Source of the DNA: Plenodomus lindquistii
Taxonomy: Eukaryota; Ascomycota; Dothideomycetes; Pleosporales; Leptosphaeriaceae
Length of the DNA: 64,000 bases
Reading direction: 5' to 3'
Assembly: GCA_025504975.1 (NCBI GenBank)
Contig: JANUWI010000003.1
Coordinates: forward strand, 3,410,001-3,474,000
Positions 40,201 through 50,221 of this stretch are shown one piece after another. The notes beneath the pieces are model-generated. The model did no database searches. It saw only the letters and a program-made list of their open reading frames with translations, and was not told the origin of the DNA. Position 1 is the stretch's first letter. The number at the start of each line of letters is the position of its first letter. Made by a program: the position numbers and the translations under genes.

Positions 40201-41344
40201 TAGGCTTTTTATATAGATGCTTTTTATAATTAACTTTAATATTTCGCTTTTTAAATTATATTTAATACCATTTTTCTAACTAAAATAGTTCTTTTATAAT
40301 TGTATTACTTTTATTAATAGTAATAATATAATTATATAGCGTAGTTATTATATATATAATACTTGTTTAAAAAAGTATTATATAATTTTTAATAGCTGTT
40401 ATAAATTTATTATTAGTTAAAAATAGAGTATTAAAAGTTTATTAATTATTTTCTAGAGAAGTTTTTTAGCCTATCTAAATTATATAGAGCGTATTTTAAG
40501 TTTTAAAAACTTTATTATATATAAATTATATATAAAGTAGATATTTATTATTTTTTATATATTTAATGCGTATTTTTCTAATAATATAGTTATAGATATT
40601 ATATATTAAATACGCTATAATATAAATTGGATTTATAAATTTAAATAGGTTATTACTATTATAAAGCTTTTCTATATCTAAAAAAGTAGAATATTTAAAA
40701 ATACTATATTTTCTAGCTTCTAACTATTATATAGCTAGAATTATTATAGTAGTTTAGCTATAAAAAGAAAATGCTTAGATATTAGTACTAATTAGATTTA
40801 ATATTATAAATAGTAATTTATAATTAGTTAGATAGCTATTATAGGTTTTATATATTATTAGACTATTTTTAAAAAAGTTAAACTCTATTATAAAATAGTT
40901 AGGTTTTTAAACTATAGTATTCTAGTTATATTTTAGGTAGTTACTATATACTATTAAATATATAGTATTATAAACTATTTATTTATTATAAAGTAATAAA
41001 CTACTTTTTTTTTATATATTTACTATTAGGCGTTTTAAATAATTATTAATATTAGTTACTAGTATAGATATCTAGTTTAGTTTCTTTACTAATTACCTTT
41101 TTTTTAGTATAATATTTATTTTTATTTATAATTTCTACTCTATAGTTATAGTAATATATAGCTAGAAGTAGTTTTAGAGTTAGTTTTAAAAAGTAATATA
41201 AACTAAAAAATTATATATCTAGCTAGTATTTATATATTTTATAGTAGTGCTAATATTATATAATTAATAGTATTATACTTTTAGTATAGGCTTTTTTACT
41301 TTCTATAATAGACTTTAAGTATATTAATTTATTTAATATAATAT

Positions 41345-41569
41345 AGTATTAAAGCTTAAATATAGAGTATTATAGTAGAAATTATATTCTAGTCTAGAGA
41401 TAAAATATTACGTAAAGAGCTAGCTTTTTATATATACAAATGGAAATATAGTATTTCTAGCTAATTAGAATACGCTCATTTAATAGAGCTTAGCGTAAAT
41501 AAAGTAAAGTAAGTACTATACCTCTAATAAATTAAAGCTAACTTAAAGTTATTAGTTTAAAATATAATA
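41345..41569 (-). repeat. right (5') LTR of Gy1b
   Basis: A 225-bp reverse-orientation relative of the Gy1a LTR, the same length as 17842-18066. Sequence to its left matches the leader and gag region just inside Gy1a's 5' LTR, so it is a 5' LTR with attached interior and not a solo LTR. Confidence 0.78.
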
Positions 41570-42940
41570 TATACATATAGAAAAAAAATAGTATTATATT
41601 ATTTATTTATCTAGCTAGAAGCTTAGTAAAAAAAAAGGAAATTAAAGCTTTTTTATTTTAAAAAGTTTATAATAAATTATTAAAACTAGCTATAAAAAAA
41701 TCTAAATATAGTATATTATAGCTATAAATTTACTCTATTTTTTAAAAGTTTTATTTATTTCTAAATATACTCTAAACGTGCGTTTAATATATACTAAATA
41801 TTAAATAGATTATAAACTTTATAGAAGTATTATCTAGTTATTACTACTAGTACTAGTATAAAGCCTAAAAGAGTAATTATTAGTAATATTAATACTACTA
41901 CTAGAGTTACTTTTACTAGTATTATTACCTATTATTATCTAGTAATAGCTATAATTTAAATTAAATACTAGTATTATTACTATAATAAAGCTATATTCTA
42001 TTATAATAATAACCTTTAGCTATAGAAGCTTTTTTATAAACTACCTCTATTTTTCTCTATATAAACTTATTAAAAATAGAAAACTATACTAATTTCTATT
42101 TAAACTACCTCTATACTATATTTAGTCTAAATTCTATAGAAATTTCTATTTTACTATTACCTACGTACTAATATAGTAGAAGAAAAAAAGATTTTTAAAA
42201 GTTTAGAACTACTTTTAAGTTCTATTCTATATACCTTACTTTTTTAATAGAACTATAAAAGTATAATTTTTTAATTTTTTTATATAAAGTTTATAAAAAT
42301 ATAATTTATTTAGCTTTTTAATTTACGCGTATTTCTATATACTTTTAAACTAATTTAGACGCTTTTTAGTACTTTATATTCTTAAGCTATTATAATTACT
42401 AGTATTTTTTAGTAATTTTTTTAGAGAAAAAACTTTTTCTAATATATTAGTATTAAAATTAATTACTTAGTTTTAAACTACTAATAATACTATTATATAT
42501 TATAGATTATATATAAAATAGTAATTTTAGTATTAAAATAATATTATAGTTAGTAAAAGTCTATATAAAACTTATATAGATATATATAAAGTATATAATA
42601 ATAGAAATATAATTATAAATAAATAAACTAATTAAAGTTTTAAATACATATAATATTTATATATATAGTACTAGAGAATAAAGTAAAACTTATAAATATA
42701 TAAAAATAGTATAAAAGTAGTTATAAAATATTATTTAAACTAGTTTTATATAGTATAGTACTATATTATAATACTTTAAACTAGAATTTAATATAGTTTT
42801 AGTAGAGTTTTAGTAAAGTATTTAATTTATCTATATATCTAATTTACTTATAAAGTATATTAACTTTAAGAATTAACTATATTTTAGCTTTTTAGACGTG
42901 TTTAACTAATAGTTATTATGTTAGCACGCATTAAACTTCT
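41570..42940. other. RIP-degraded terminal segment of the isochore
   Basis: AT-rich sequence from the Gy1b LTR to the composition boundary. It contains repeat R1 in inverted orientation (41987-42393). The last 500 bp show no recognisable element. GC content recovers over about 60 bp near 42,930. Confidence 0.5.
41987..42393 (-). repeat. dispersed repeat R1, inverted copy
   Basis: Reverse-complement match to 8090-8487 over about 400 bp with few indels. Both are RIP-degraded. The two copies lie on opposite sides of the nested block, 33.5 kb apart. Confidence 0.6.
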
Positions 42941-43758
42941 AATCTTACGTATTCTTTATTATTGCGCGTAGCTTGAATAGGCTAGACAAAGAGTATAGGT
43001 GCGGATTTTGCGCCTTGAGTGGCAATATAGGTTAGCTTCTTTCTGACTTTGGATGCACTTTACAACGCTGCGTCTTCTTCGCCCTTATCTTTACCTCGCT
43101 TCCTTTCTTTGGCACGCTGCTCTTGTCCTTTCTGAGCCTTCTACAGGCCTATATAACCCACAGTCATCCTGGCTAACGAGATGAAGCCATCCCGGACATC
43201 CATGGCGATAAGGCATTTCGTGATTCTTACCATAGATCAACTTATCGTGATGGACCTTTTCATACCCACCTGGGCTGATGTTACCTATCCTGACTTTCCG
43301 GCCCGAGCAGTAGTGCTTTGTGCCGGTCCCACCCTGAGGCATGATAATATTATATGTAAGTCTAAGTTCCTTCATTTCGGAAGAATGTTATTGGGATTTT
43401 CGAGTGAGACTTGTTGGTTCTATTCCTATTCCTCCACGGAGATCAAGAGCTTTTACGGTCTGCATTGGCCTTCCATCAGAGGCCATTGTGTTCGAGCATC
43501 TGATTGAGGGTGTCCGCAGGTAAGACTTCGTTGTTCGTAACCTATCGCATCGCGGTTTTCAAACCCACCGCTACAATGTGAACAAACAATCCATGCGCTT
43601 TCAACAAATTCTCTAGTCGAACGATGCAGCACCTCTAACCTTCTTACGCCGTACTTGCTAAATGTTCCGGCTTTCCTCCAACCACTGTATTTAACTCTGC
43701 ATGTTCGGTATACACCTCAACTTCATTGAATTTCCATCGGTGATCAATTTCTCTCAGA
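42941..43758. other. gene-poor transition zone
   Basis: Normal base composition returns here. Two short overlapping open frames exist (43091-43375 on minus, 43181-43507 on plus). Neither resembles a family I recognise and their overlap makes at least one spurious. No RNA gene or promoter can be supported. Confidence 0.4.
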
Positions 43759-45280
43759 TTGCATTCTACAAAACCAATATTATTATCAATGTTTCTCGAA
43801 AGCTGTTTTATAATGGAAATTCATGAGATCATCCCCCGAAACAGCTTCACGCACCAGTCATATCATTCCGATGACAACGCGTCTGAGACATCCACCGTGA
43901 TCCTTGAATCTCGGCACGACAAGATAACCGATCTGGTTGCCAACCGTTTCAGGCACAATATCTGAGATATCACCGTTGAACAAATGAGGGGTGGTTCATC
44001 TAATCGCGTTGTTGGTGTTACGATCACCCCAAAGCCCATCAAGTTCAGCATCGGGTGGCTCACGTTCAAGTGCCTAGGAACGCGGCATAAGCTCGCAATG
44101 CCTCAAGAAAAGACTCATGTTGTCCGCATTCCACGAGAAGACGGCGGAGAGATGCCCACAGACATAGCTGTCTTGAACGCGGTTCAGCCACGACTCCTAT
44201 TACCCATACCTGAGTTGGTAGCATACGATCTCTCTGACAGCAACTTACTGGAAAAGCCTTACATGGTCCAGAAGCACCTACCTGAATAGAACCTGTGCTT
44301 TCAACTCCGGGACAATCTAACTAGACAGTAGAAGAAGGATGTTGCCAAGCATGTGACGCAACTTGTCCCTACCATCGCTTCCTTTAAAGCTACCACATCA
44401 GGTGTTTTTCAACCAACCTTGACTGTACTGCAACCAAGAATCACTTCCGCATTGAAAAGTTTCATGTGCCGCAGCATGACCTACACGATAATAGGCCAGG
44501 CTGCAAGCCTGAGACATGAGTCGCAGAAGCGCAGGATCCTTTCGGGCATCTTATCGAGCAATGCGGGCGATGGTGTGATTATCAAACAGCCGGCTGTGGT
44601 TCCTGATTCGAGGCAGATTGGGGTGGGTTTGCGAGTATCTCGAAGGCACTTGTGCCCGTGGGTTTTTGGAAGGACCAAGTGTTCTCAACTATGGCGATCT
44701 AAAGTCCTACAACCTGCTAGCTGTGGTCCGTAGCGAGACAGAGGTTGATATTACAGGTGTGATTGAATGCAACTACGCTGCGATAGTGCTCGGGGTCATA
44801 ACTTATAGCGCTCCGTTTCGACTGTGGACTGATGATGCTAAGAGCGACTTTTACACATTTGAAAGCAACGCGATTATTGCACCTTCCACGGATGTGTTAG
44901 AAGAAGTGGCAATCATGAATTTGTTTACATGCCTGAATGGGTTAGCGTAGCTAGGATTCATAGCCATCGGAGCCCTTAGAGGCTCCGACTCTTAAATCAA
45001 TAACTTTACTACAGGATGAAGGCCGCGACCTCAAACAAGTGTCCATAGATCATGCATCCGAAAGTACAAGCATTACGTCTTTGCTTCTGAGTCTATTCTT
45101 GCTCGCCGCATGTATACCATTCTGCAAAAGGGTCTTAACGGTCCGTGGTATATGCAAGAGGCTAAGGACGTTATCCGTGAGTGGAGCGAGTTGCATCCTG
45201 AAGACGGTGTTGAACCAGTCCAAGATGATTCGAAACACGAGTCAGACAATGACTCGGAGATCGACTTAGATACCTATTAG
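43759..45280 (+). pseudogene. decayed APH/choline-kinase-like phosphotransferase gene
   Basis: One coding history can be followed through several broken frames. The frame from 43759 has stops at 43963 and 44287, plus another TAG just before 44353. It reads DKITDLV...GGSSNRVVGVT (nucleotide-loop-like), HVVRIPRE, IAVLNAV, PELVAYDLSD then KPYMVQKHLPE, as in fungal APH-fold proteins. After a frame change near 44.6 kb the next frame gives NYGDLKSYN (catalytic loop with Tyr where His is expected), ITGVIEC (normally GVIDW) and YSAPF.LWTDD. After stops near 44.95-45.01 kb the same frame resumes (about 45,066-45,280) with a clean tail, ILARRMYTILQKGL then VIREWSELHPEDG, ending at TAG. Stops of the TAG type fit CpA-to-TpA decay next to the RIP isochore. 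The true start is unknown. Confidence 0.72.
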
Positions 45281-46524
45281 GAAGCGGACTCGGACTGCCA
45301 TTCCTGCCCAGCGTTCATGATCATCCTTCCAGACTCGATTAAGCCCCAACGATTACAAGCGTATGTATTTAGCATGTTATGTTTCGTGCAATTCTCCTGA
45401 ATGGAATTTGGCATGCAACTTTCTGGTACGAAACCACAACGTGACCGTGGTTCGCGACTGAACGACCGCACATCCCGGTCATCGTATCAAGAACGTAACT
45501 GAAGATTGTTTACAATATGCTAACTTTTCGCCAGGTTAGCCATACAACAGACTAACACCAGCTTTACTAAAGCAAGCAACTAACAAACGGCCTTCTGAAA
45601 CTTCTTAGGCGTCTTCTCCTGTACCACTCTAGCCTATCCCCAGCCCGACATGTAAGAGAAACCAAAAAATCCTTTCATATTGCACCACCCGAATCGACGT
45701 ATGCTCTTCGATCAGCCACGGTTGATACATTGTGATACCGATCAAATCGGGCATCGGAAGTTTAGGATGTCTATCTCTATCGAGACGGCCATTAGTTGAG
45801 CAAATTCATGGTGATACGAAGTCTGATGACAATGACGGTACCATGTCCGAGACAGAGGATTTGTTATGTGCACTAGCATGATTCATGCAGATTTACAATC
45901 TACAACTCCCTCTCCTAGCTACTCAATGCATCAAACGACATTATTTAGAGACGTAGATCTGTCAGACGTAAAAGTACGCCCAAGGGTGCTTCTAAAAGAT
46001 CTTACAACCAAATATGTTTACAGCGTACGTAATACTTACTATTTTATAAAAGTGGCACGTATAGAGGTAACACACATAAAATGTCATACAAGTGCTTTAT
46101 TTAATATAGCAAAGACGCGTCTGCTGTTAAAGATATAGCTAGTACCGCCTGTTGAAATGTGTCACGTGATTACTTAATCATTACCTACTAATAATGATGT
46201 TAAACAGGCACCCCCTATTAGCGCCAGCTTTTAACTAATTAGCGATCCACTCTATACGCCAATGGAAAGTTCTGCTTCTGCCAAGTTAAACTTTCTCTAC
46301 ACCCATTATGCATAGTGTAAAAGACATGACGCATCGAGACATCGCTTCGTCAACGTTGTGCACACACTTTGTACGGCATACTTGATACATTGTAGCACAT
46401 TCGAGTTCCCTAAATTGTAATCTGGGCACATTTCTTCTAACCTGTAAACCAAAGGACTTTCTTGTGATTTCTAACTGGAACATACCAGTCTTAAAAACAT
46501 CATCTAAATACTTCTTCATCCGGT
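45281..46524. other. intergenic region, no supported gene
   Basis: 1.24 kb between the pseudogene and the next gene. A 90-codon frame at 45866-46138 has no recognisable similarity and ends in AT-rich sequence. I regard it as chance. The promoter of the downstream gene should lie in the last few hundred bases, but no specific element is clear. Confidence 0.4.
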
Positions 46525-48012
46525 ATGTCGAACATGATGAATTCTTTTCTTACTGGCAAATCAGCTAGCGTGGCCGTCCCTCGTTCCTCCGCTGATCCGT
46601 CACGCAGTGAAGGGGCACAGCTCACTCTTCCCGGCAATCCCATTTCGATTGGTGGAGGCATCTATATTGCCCAGTCGTGGATCCCAGATGACTCTCGGAA
46701 AGAACTCCGGCTGGCGGCGTTCAAACGACGTGCGCAGGTCCTTGGATCAAAAGAACGCGTCAAGCAAGCGGCGAAAGACGAAGCAAAAAAGGTTGCCGAG
46801 ACCAAAGAAAGGGTCCCATTGTTGGTAGCTGAAGTCTTTCCAAAACTCACAGTGCCATTGACGCCGCTGGTTGAGCTGCTCGGCGCCGGTTCTTACAACC
46901 GCGTGTTCTGTGTCACCATAGATTCATCCCCTTCAGGTGGGAATTCAGTCGCCAAAACGGTGTCTAGAGTGTTCGTTGCTCAACCCAAGCAAGAATGCGT
47001 GTTGCGCGTTTCCAAGGAGATGGGAGGGTTCTGTCTTGAGGACGAACAGGCAAGCCTTGCCTGTCTTGACGTTGTCGCCGCGCGGGTCTCATTCCCAGTT
47101 CCCAAGGTCTTTTCCTTCAGCCACAGCTTGGATAATGCCTTAGGTGCGCCCTACACAGTCCAAAATCGTATTCGAGGCCAAGATCTTGCACATTCCGACA
47201 TGTCGTTTGCCCAAAAGGCCTCGCTGATACCTCAACTCTGCAAGATCATCGAGGAAATGGCCACTGTTACCTCTCTTGCAGCGGGCGCCATCTCATCCGA
47301 GAACTTTATCCTCCCCAACATAAAAGCCATTGCCCTGACACAATTCTCCGTTCCTAACCCACGCGCCGCGGTTAACCAAGAGGAACTGGATGCCGCCCGA
47401 AACATCCCGTCTCACCACCAAACACCCCTGGAATACCTCCTCGATCATGCTCAACGATGGTACGACTACGAGCGCGCAAAAGGGGAAACAGCGCGCCTGA
47501 CGCTCTGGCTACAGTTCAAAGTCATCGCGAGGTCGTTGGACCGTCTCGACTTTCTAGGCGATCACTTCCACCTCTCACACGAGGACTTCTTCCCTCGCAA
47601 CATCATGGTTGCTAGTCGCGGTCTCTGGGCTGCCGACATAACGGGCGTCATCGACTGGGACATGGCTGTGTTCGCACCCAAATTCGTCACGCTTGCCCCG
47701 CCAACTTGGGCCTGGTCCGATCTAAAACCGCGCCGCTGGGGCTCCGGTGATGAAGGCAGCCCGGAGAAGCCAGATCCCACAAAGTTCAGTGTTCCACTGA
47801 GGGATCTGTTTCGTCGGGTTGCAAGCCCGGAGTTGCGCAAGTTTGCCACATCATTCGAGTGTCATCTCGCACGCGAGATGTGGGATGCGCTCATGACTGG
47901 CATGCAAACACCGAAGCGCATGGCGGTAGCGTTTGACGCAGTCCAGGCGTGGGGTGTACTTCATCCGGAAGATAGAGTAGAGCTAGAACTTTGTAACACG
48001 GTGCCGCTATAA
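46525..48012 (+). CDS. APH-fold (aminoglycoside phosphotransferase/choline-kinase-like) protein, 495 aa
   Basis: A single uninterrupted frame. It has a protein-kinase-like phosphotransferase fold common in fungi, with the substrate usually unknown. Order of motifs: a basic N-terminal region (about 55-100) rich in Lys/Arg; LLGAGSYNRVF (about 116-126), a nucleotide-binding loop; ECVLRVSKE, with the lysine/arginine region equivalent to the ATP-anchoring residue; PVPKVFSF.. and GAPYTVQNRIRG, typical of this family. The catalytic loop is LSHEDFFPRNIMV (H352, D354, N359), and ITGVIDWD supplies the metal-binding Asp (D377). The catalytic set is complete, so an active enzyme is plausible. It converges on the dioxygenase gene, 130 bp apart. 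The broken gene at 43.76-45.28 kb belongs to the same superfamily but a different subfamily. Confidence 0.85.
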   Translation: MSNMMNSFLTGKSASVAVPRSSADPSRSEGAQLTLPGNPISIGGGIYIAQSWIPDDSRKELRLAAFKRRAQVLGSKERVKQAAKDEAKKVAETKERVPLLVAEVFPKLTVPLTPLVELLGAGSYNRVFCVTIDSSPSGGNSVAKTVSRVFVAQPKQECVLRVSKEMGGFCLEDEQASLACLDVVAARVSFPVPKVFSFSHSLDNALGAPYTVQNRIRGQDLAHSDMSFAQKASLIPQLCKIIEEMATVTSLAAGAISSENFILPNIKAIALTQFSVPNPRAAVNQEELDAARNIPSHHQTPLEYLLDHAQRWYDYERAKGETARLTLWLQFKVIARSLDRLDFLGDHFHLSHEDFFPRNIMVASRGLWAADITGVIDWDMAVFAPKFVTLAPPTWAWSDLKPRRWGSGDEGSPEKPDPTKFSVPLRDLFRRVASPELRKFATSFECHLAREMWDALMTGMQTPKRMAVAFDAVQAWGVLHPEDRVELELCNTVPL

Positions 48013-48142
48013 GTCATAGCACTACGCTCGCGTACCTTTGTTGCTTTTCGTTCATTGTAAAACAGGTAATATGGCCTATGTATAGAGAAATAGAGGAATG
48101 AATGCATCAAACGTCCAAATTGTGGAATCGAGCATTTTGCTG

Positions 48143-49324
48143 TCATGCTACCGAGACCGCCTGAACTTCCTTGATACCAAAATTGACCATCCGCTTTCTG
48201 TCCTCTTCCTCCTTCTTCCACCGCTCCGCCCTCCCATAACTGTCACTATAGCCCTCTTTAATCGCTGCCTCCACTGTGATTGGCTTCCACTTCTCAACTT
48301 CACCCTCTATCTTACAGTTGGGCAGACACTTGACGACATAATTCGGATTACCCGAAAAAAACACGGGGATGCTGTATCGCTCCTCACCACTTAGATTGAT
48401 GACTCTATGCAAGTTGGAAATATAGCGATCGTTGCTCCACCGCATCATCAGGTTTCCAAGATTCACAACAAAGGCGCCAGGTGTTGGTTCTACATCGAGC
48501 CATTCTTTTGTGGTGTAGTCGTAGACTTGCAGGCCTGAGACCTGGTCTTGCAGGAGTATTGTTACGCAGCCGAAGTCTGTGTGTGCGCCGATGCCTCTTG
48601 TCAATTTTGCAGGGCTGTCTGGAGGCTGAGACGGGTAATGCAGGAGGCGCATTGTGGCTACGGCGTCTGTGGCATAATCATCAAAGTAGCCTTCGTCCAG
48701 TTCCAAGGTTAGTGCTAAAACTTTGAGGATGTCTTTTGCGAGTGCGACAACGCGGGAGAAGTAGTCGAGCGCCGTGGCTCTGAAATCATCAACGTTGGGC
48801 ATGATGGCAGGCGAGGGCCACATGTTGGGCCCGGAGTTGAGCTTCTTGTTGACAAAGTAGGGATGTGTGGTTGGGATTTCGTCGCCGATGTAGAAGCCCT
48901 CTTTCAATTCGGGGGAGGTGCCTTCTTCAAGCATTTGAGATTTGAGTAGCTCGTACCCGCGGTTCCATGTGTTTGTGGTGTCTCATGCCAGGCTTAGTAT
49001 TATGCAGTTGGAGGGTTCGGTTTTGAATCTTGGTAATACCTTTGTTTACCGTTATTTTCTCATCAAGTGACAGGTTGAAGAACTTCTTATTCCAGTCCAT
49101 GATGTTGTTTTGCAAGTCAAGAGGAACGTTATGGCCGGTGATTTGGAAGAAGCCATTGTGTAGACAGCAGTTGCGAACTTGCTGCACCAGTTGCGCTTTT
49201 GCAACAGCATCATTGGTATAGAACTCTGTTAGACGTAAGCATGTATTTAGTCGGTGTAAGTAATGCAGGCAAGATGTATACTAGAGAAGTCCAAGATGGG
49301 GGGAGCATCACCCGTGCCAGGCAT
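48143..49324 (-). CDS. isopenicillin-N-synthase-like 2OG-Fe(II) dioxygenase, 355 aa, 3 exons
   Basis: Non-heme iron oxygenase of the DIOX_N plus 2OG-FeII_Oxy type, probably cytosolic, oxidising a small metabolite. The substrate cannot be told. Exons on minus: 49324-49282, 49225-49040 and 48981-48143, with GT-AG introns of 56 and 58 bp. The spliced frame closes exactly. It starts MPGTGDAPPILDFS and continues through GFFQITGH and FNLSLDEK, then NRGYELL and LKEGFYIGDEIP, all typical of the N-terminal domain. The iron ligands are H210 and D212 in AHTDFG and H268 in NLHRV. R278 and S280 in RYSIPVFF bind 2-oxoglutarate. Length is normal for the family. It is divergently oriented to the pirin gene. 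No biosynthetic backbone gene lies nearby, so a cluster role is not supported. Confidence 0.9.
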
Positions 49325-50221
49325 CTTGTTGGTAGTATCACAGAACTTGGGATTAGCTCGAAATGATTTTCGGAAGAAGAAGGGGTGTATGGGGTAGCTG
49401 TAAAAGGAGGGTTGATGGTATTGTATCCGGAATCGTGACTACTATCAGACGTGAAAACCCTCGACGAACTTGGCTACCGATAAGGTATTCTGTAATCGAA
49501 GATGGCGGTGGTGGGGAAGCAGTCGGTGTTCCGAGCTGGGAAGACGTTCACCCCCACTTTCGATTAGGCGCATATCATTGGCATTGACCAGCAAGACCTC
49601 CTTTACGTAGGTAGTCAGCATGATGAGGGGACGACAGTCGTGCATGCCAGCGAGGCCCAATTCAACACTGGTCTCTGCATGACATTGTGCCACTGGTTTA
49701 CTGCTGAACAGACTCGAGGCATAATCGACAAAATCGTGAGGGATGGTCCCTGTAATCATGCATGCGTTGTGCACGCGTGGGTGAAACTAGAAAGTACAAG
49801 GCTCGACAACCCTCACTAAACTTGTCGAGGTGTTGTTTACCAGGTCAGGTGAGGTGAGGTGAGGTGAGGTGAGGTGGATTTTGTGGGGTCGGGGGTCGGG
49901 GGTCGGGGGTCGCGTGTCGCGTGTCGCGTGTCGCGTGTCGCGTGTCGTATGGCGTCGCGAACGACTACGTCATCAATCTGCCTCTGATTGGTCACTAGGA
50001 GAGCCCCACCTTGAGACGAGACTGGAGATTTGATGGTGCTTGGTGATGATTGACAAAGCACTTGGGTTTGAAGCACTAACCCTGGGCCAAGAAAATGTAC
50101 CTAACCATAACCCATCCACCATGGCAGTATCAAATGCCTTGATCTTTGTCCTCGAAGCTTCTCGCTTCTCCTCTCCTCTCTGCGTCTGTCTAGTATAAGT
50201 TGAAGCGGCCCTGGTCAATCG
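49325..50221. other. intergenic region with minisatellites between divergent genes
   Basis: About 900 bp separating the divergent dioxygenase and pirin genes, presumably holding both promoters. A 109-codon frame on minus (49445-49774) is not recognised and may be chance. Three adjacent short tandem arrays occupy 49841-49947. Confidence 0.5.
49841..49947. repeat. three abutting minisatellites
   Basis: In order: GAGGT units (49841-49876, about 6-7 copies), TCGGGGG units (about 49887-49910, three copies) and TCGCGTG units (about 49910-49947, about five copies). The arrays are nearly perfect and directly adjacent, upstream of the pirin gene. Confidence 0.9.

Larger units (their letters stand above)
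17842..41569 (-). mobile_element. Ty3/gypsy Gy1b on minus strand, split by nested insertions
   Basis: Both ends are reverse-complement relatives of Gy1a. The left LTR (17842-18066) is followed by a purine-tract complement and sequence matching the 3' interior of Gy1a. The right LTR (41345-41569) is preceded by sequence matching Gy1a's 5' leader and gag region (back to about 40 kb). Internal pieces are collinear with Gy1a across the insertions: 18067-19454, then 21300-21920, then 28607 to about 29225. The 21920/28607 join restores one continuous alignment to Gy1a near its position 5690. Bases before the left LTR (TATAT) and after the right LTR (TATAC) fit a RIP-altered target duplication. The middle of the element is hidden or deleted. 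Confidence 0.72.
1..42940. other. RIP-degraded AT-rich isochore
   Basis: Almost the whole stretch is A/T with CpA and TpG nearly absent on both strands, while CpT, CpC and CpG-containing words such as ACGCGT persist. This is the signature expected of repeat-induced point mutation (CpA to TpA) acting on repeats. Because TpG is lost, ATG is almost absent. No open frame of 60 codons or more starts before 30.1 kb. Degenerate retrotransposon and DNA-transposon motifs can be read through it. The only interruption with normal composition is the transposon at 30057-31903. Composition changes abruptly near 42.94 kb. Confidence 0.93.

Noticed and set aside
41345..41569. Solo LTR of the Gy1 family
   Set aside because: Sequence to its left matches the interior of Gy1a next to the 5' LTR, so it has attached internal sequence. 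It pairs best with 17842-18066.
1..42940. Mitochondrial or bacterial AT-rich DNA
   Set aside because: Gypsy/copia LTR elements, a Fot1-like transposon and CpA/TpG depletion show nuclear fungal RIP. No mitochondrial genes or tRNAs were seen.
43091..43507. Overlapping 94-codon (minus) and 108-codon (plus) frames near the isochore edge
   Set aside because: They overlap on opposite strands with no recognisable family, splice context or motif. They were left as unassigned.
45866..46138. 90-codon open frame
   Set aside because: No family resemblance, partly AT-rich, and no supporting context.
48098..48726. Plus-strand frames over the dioxygenase gene
   Set aside because: They are antisense shadows of a gene whose exons and active-site residues are clear on minus.
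49445..49774. 109-codon open frame on minus between dioxygenase and pirin
   Set aside because: I do not recognise it and it has no conserved motif. It could be a small lineage-specific gene but cannot be supported from sequence alone.
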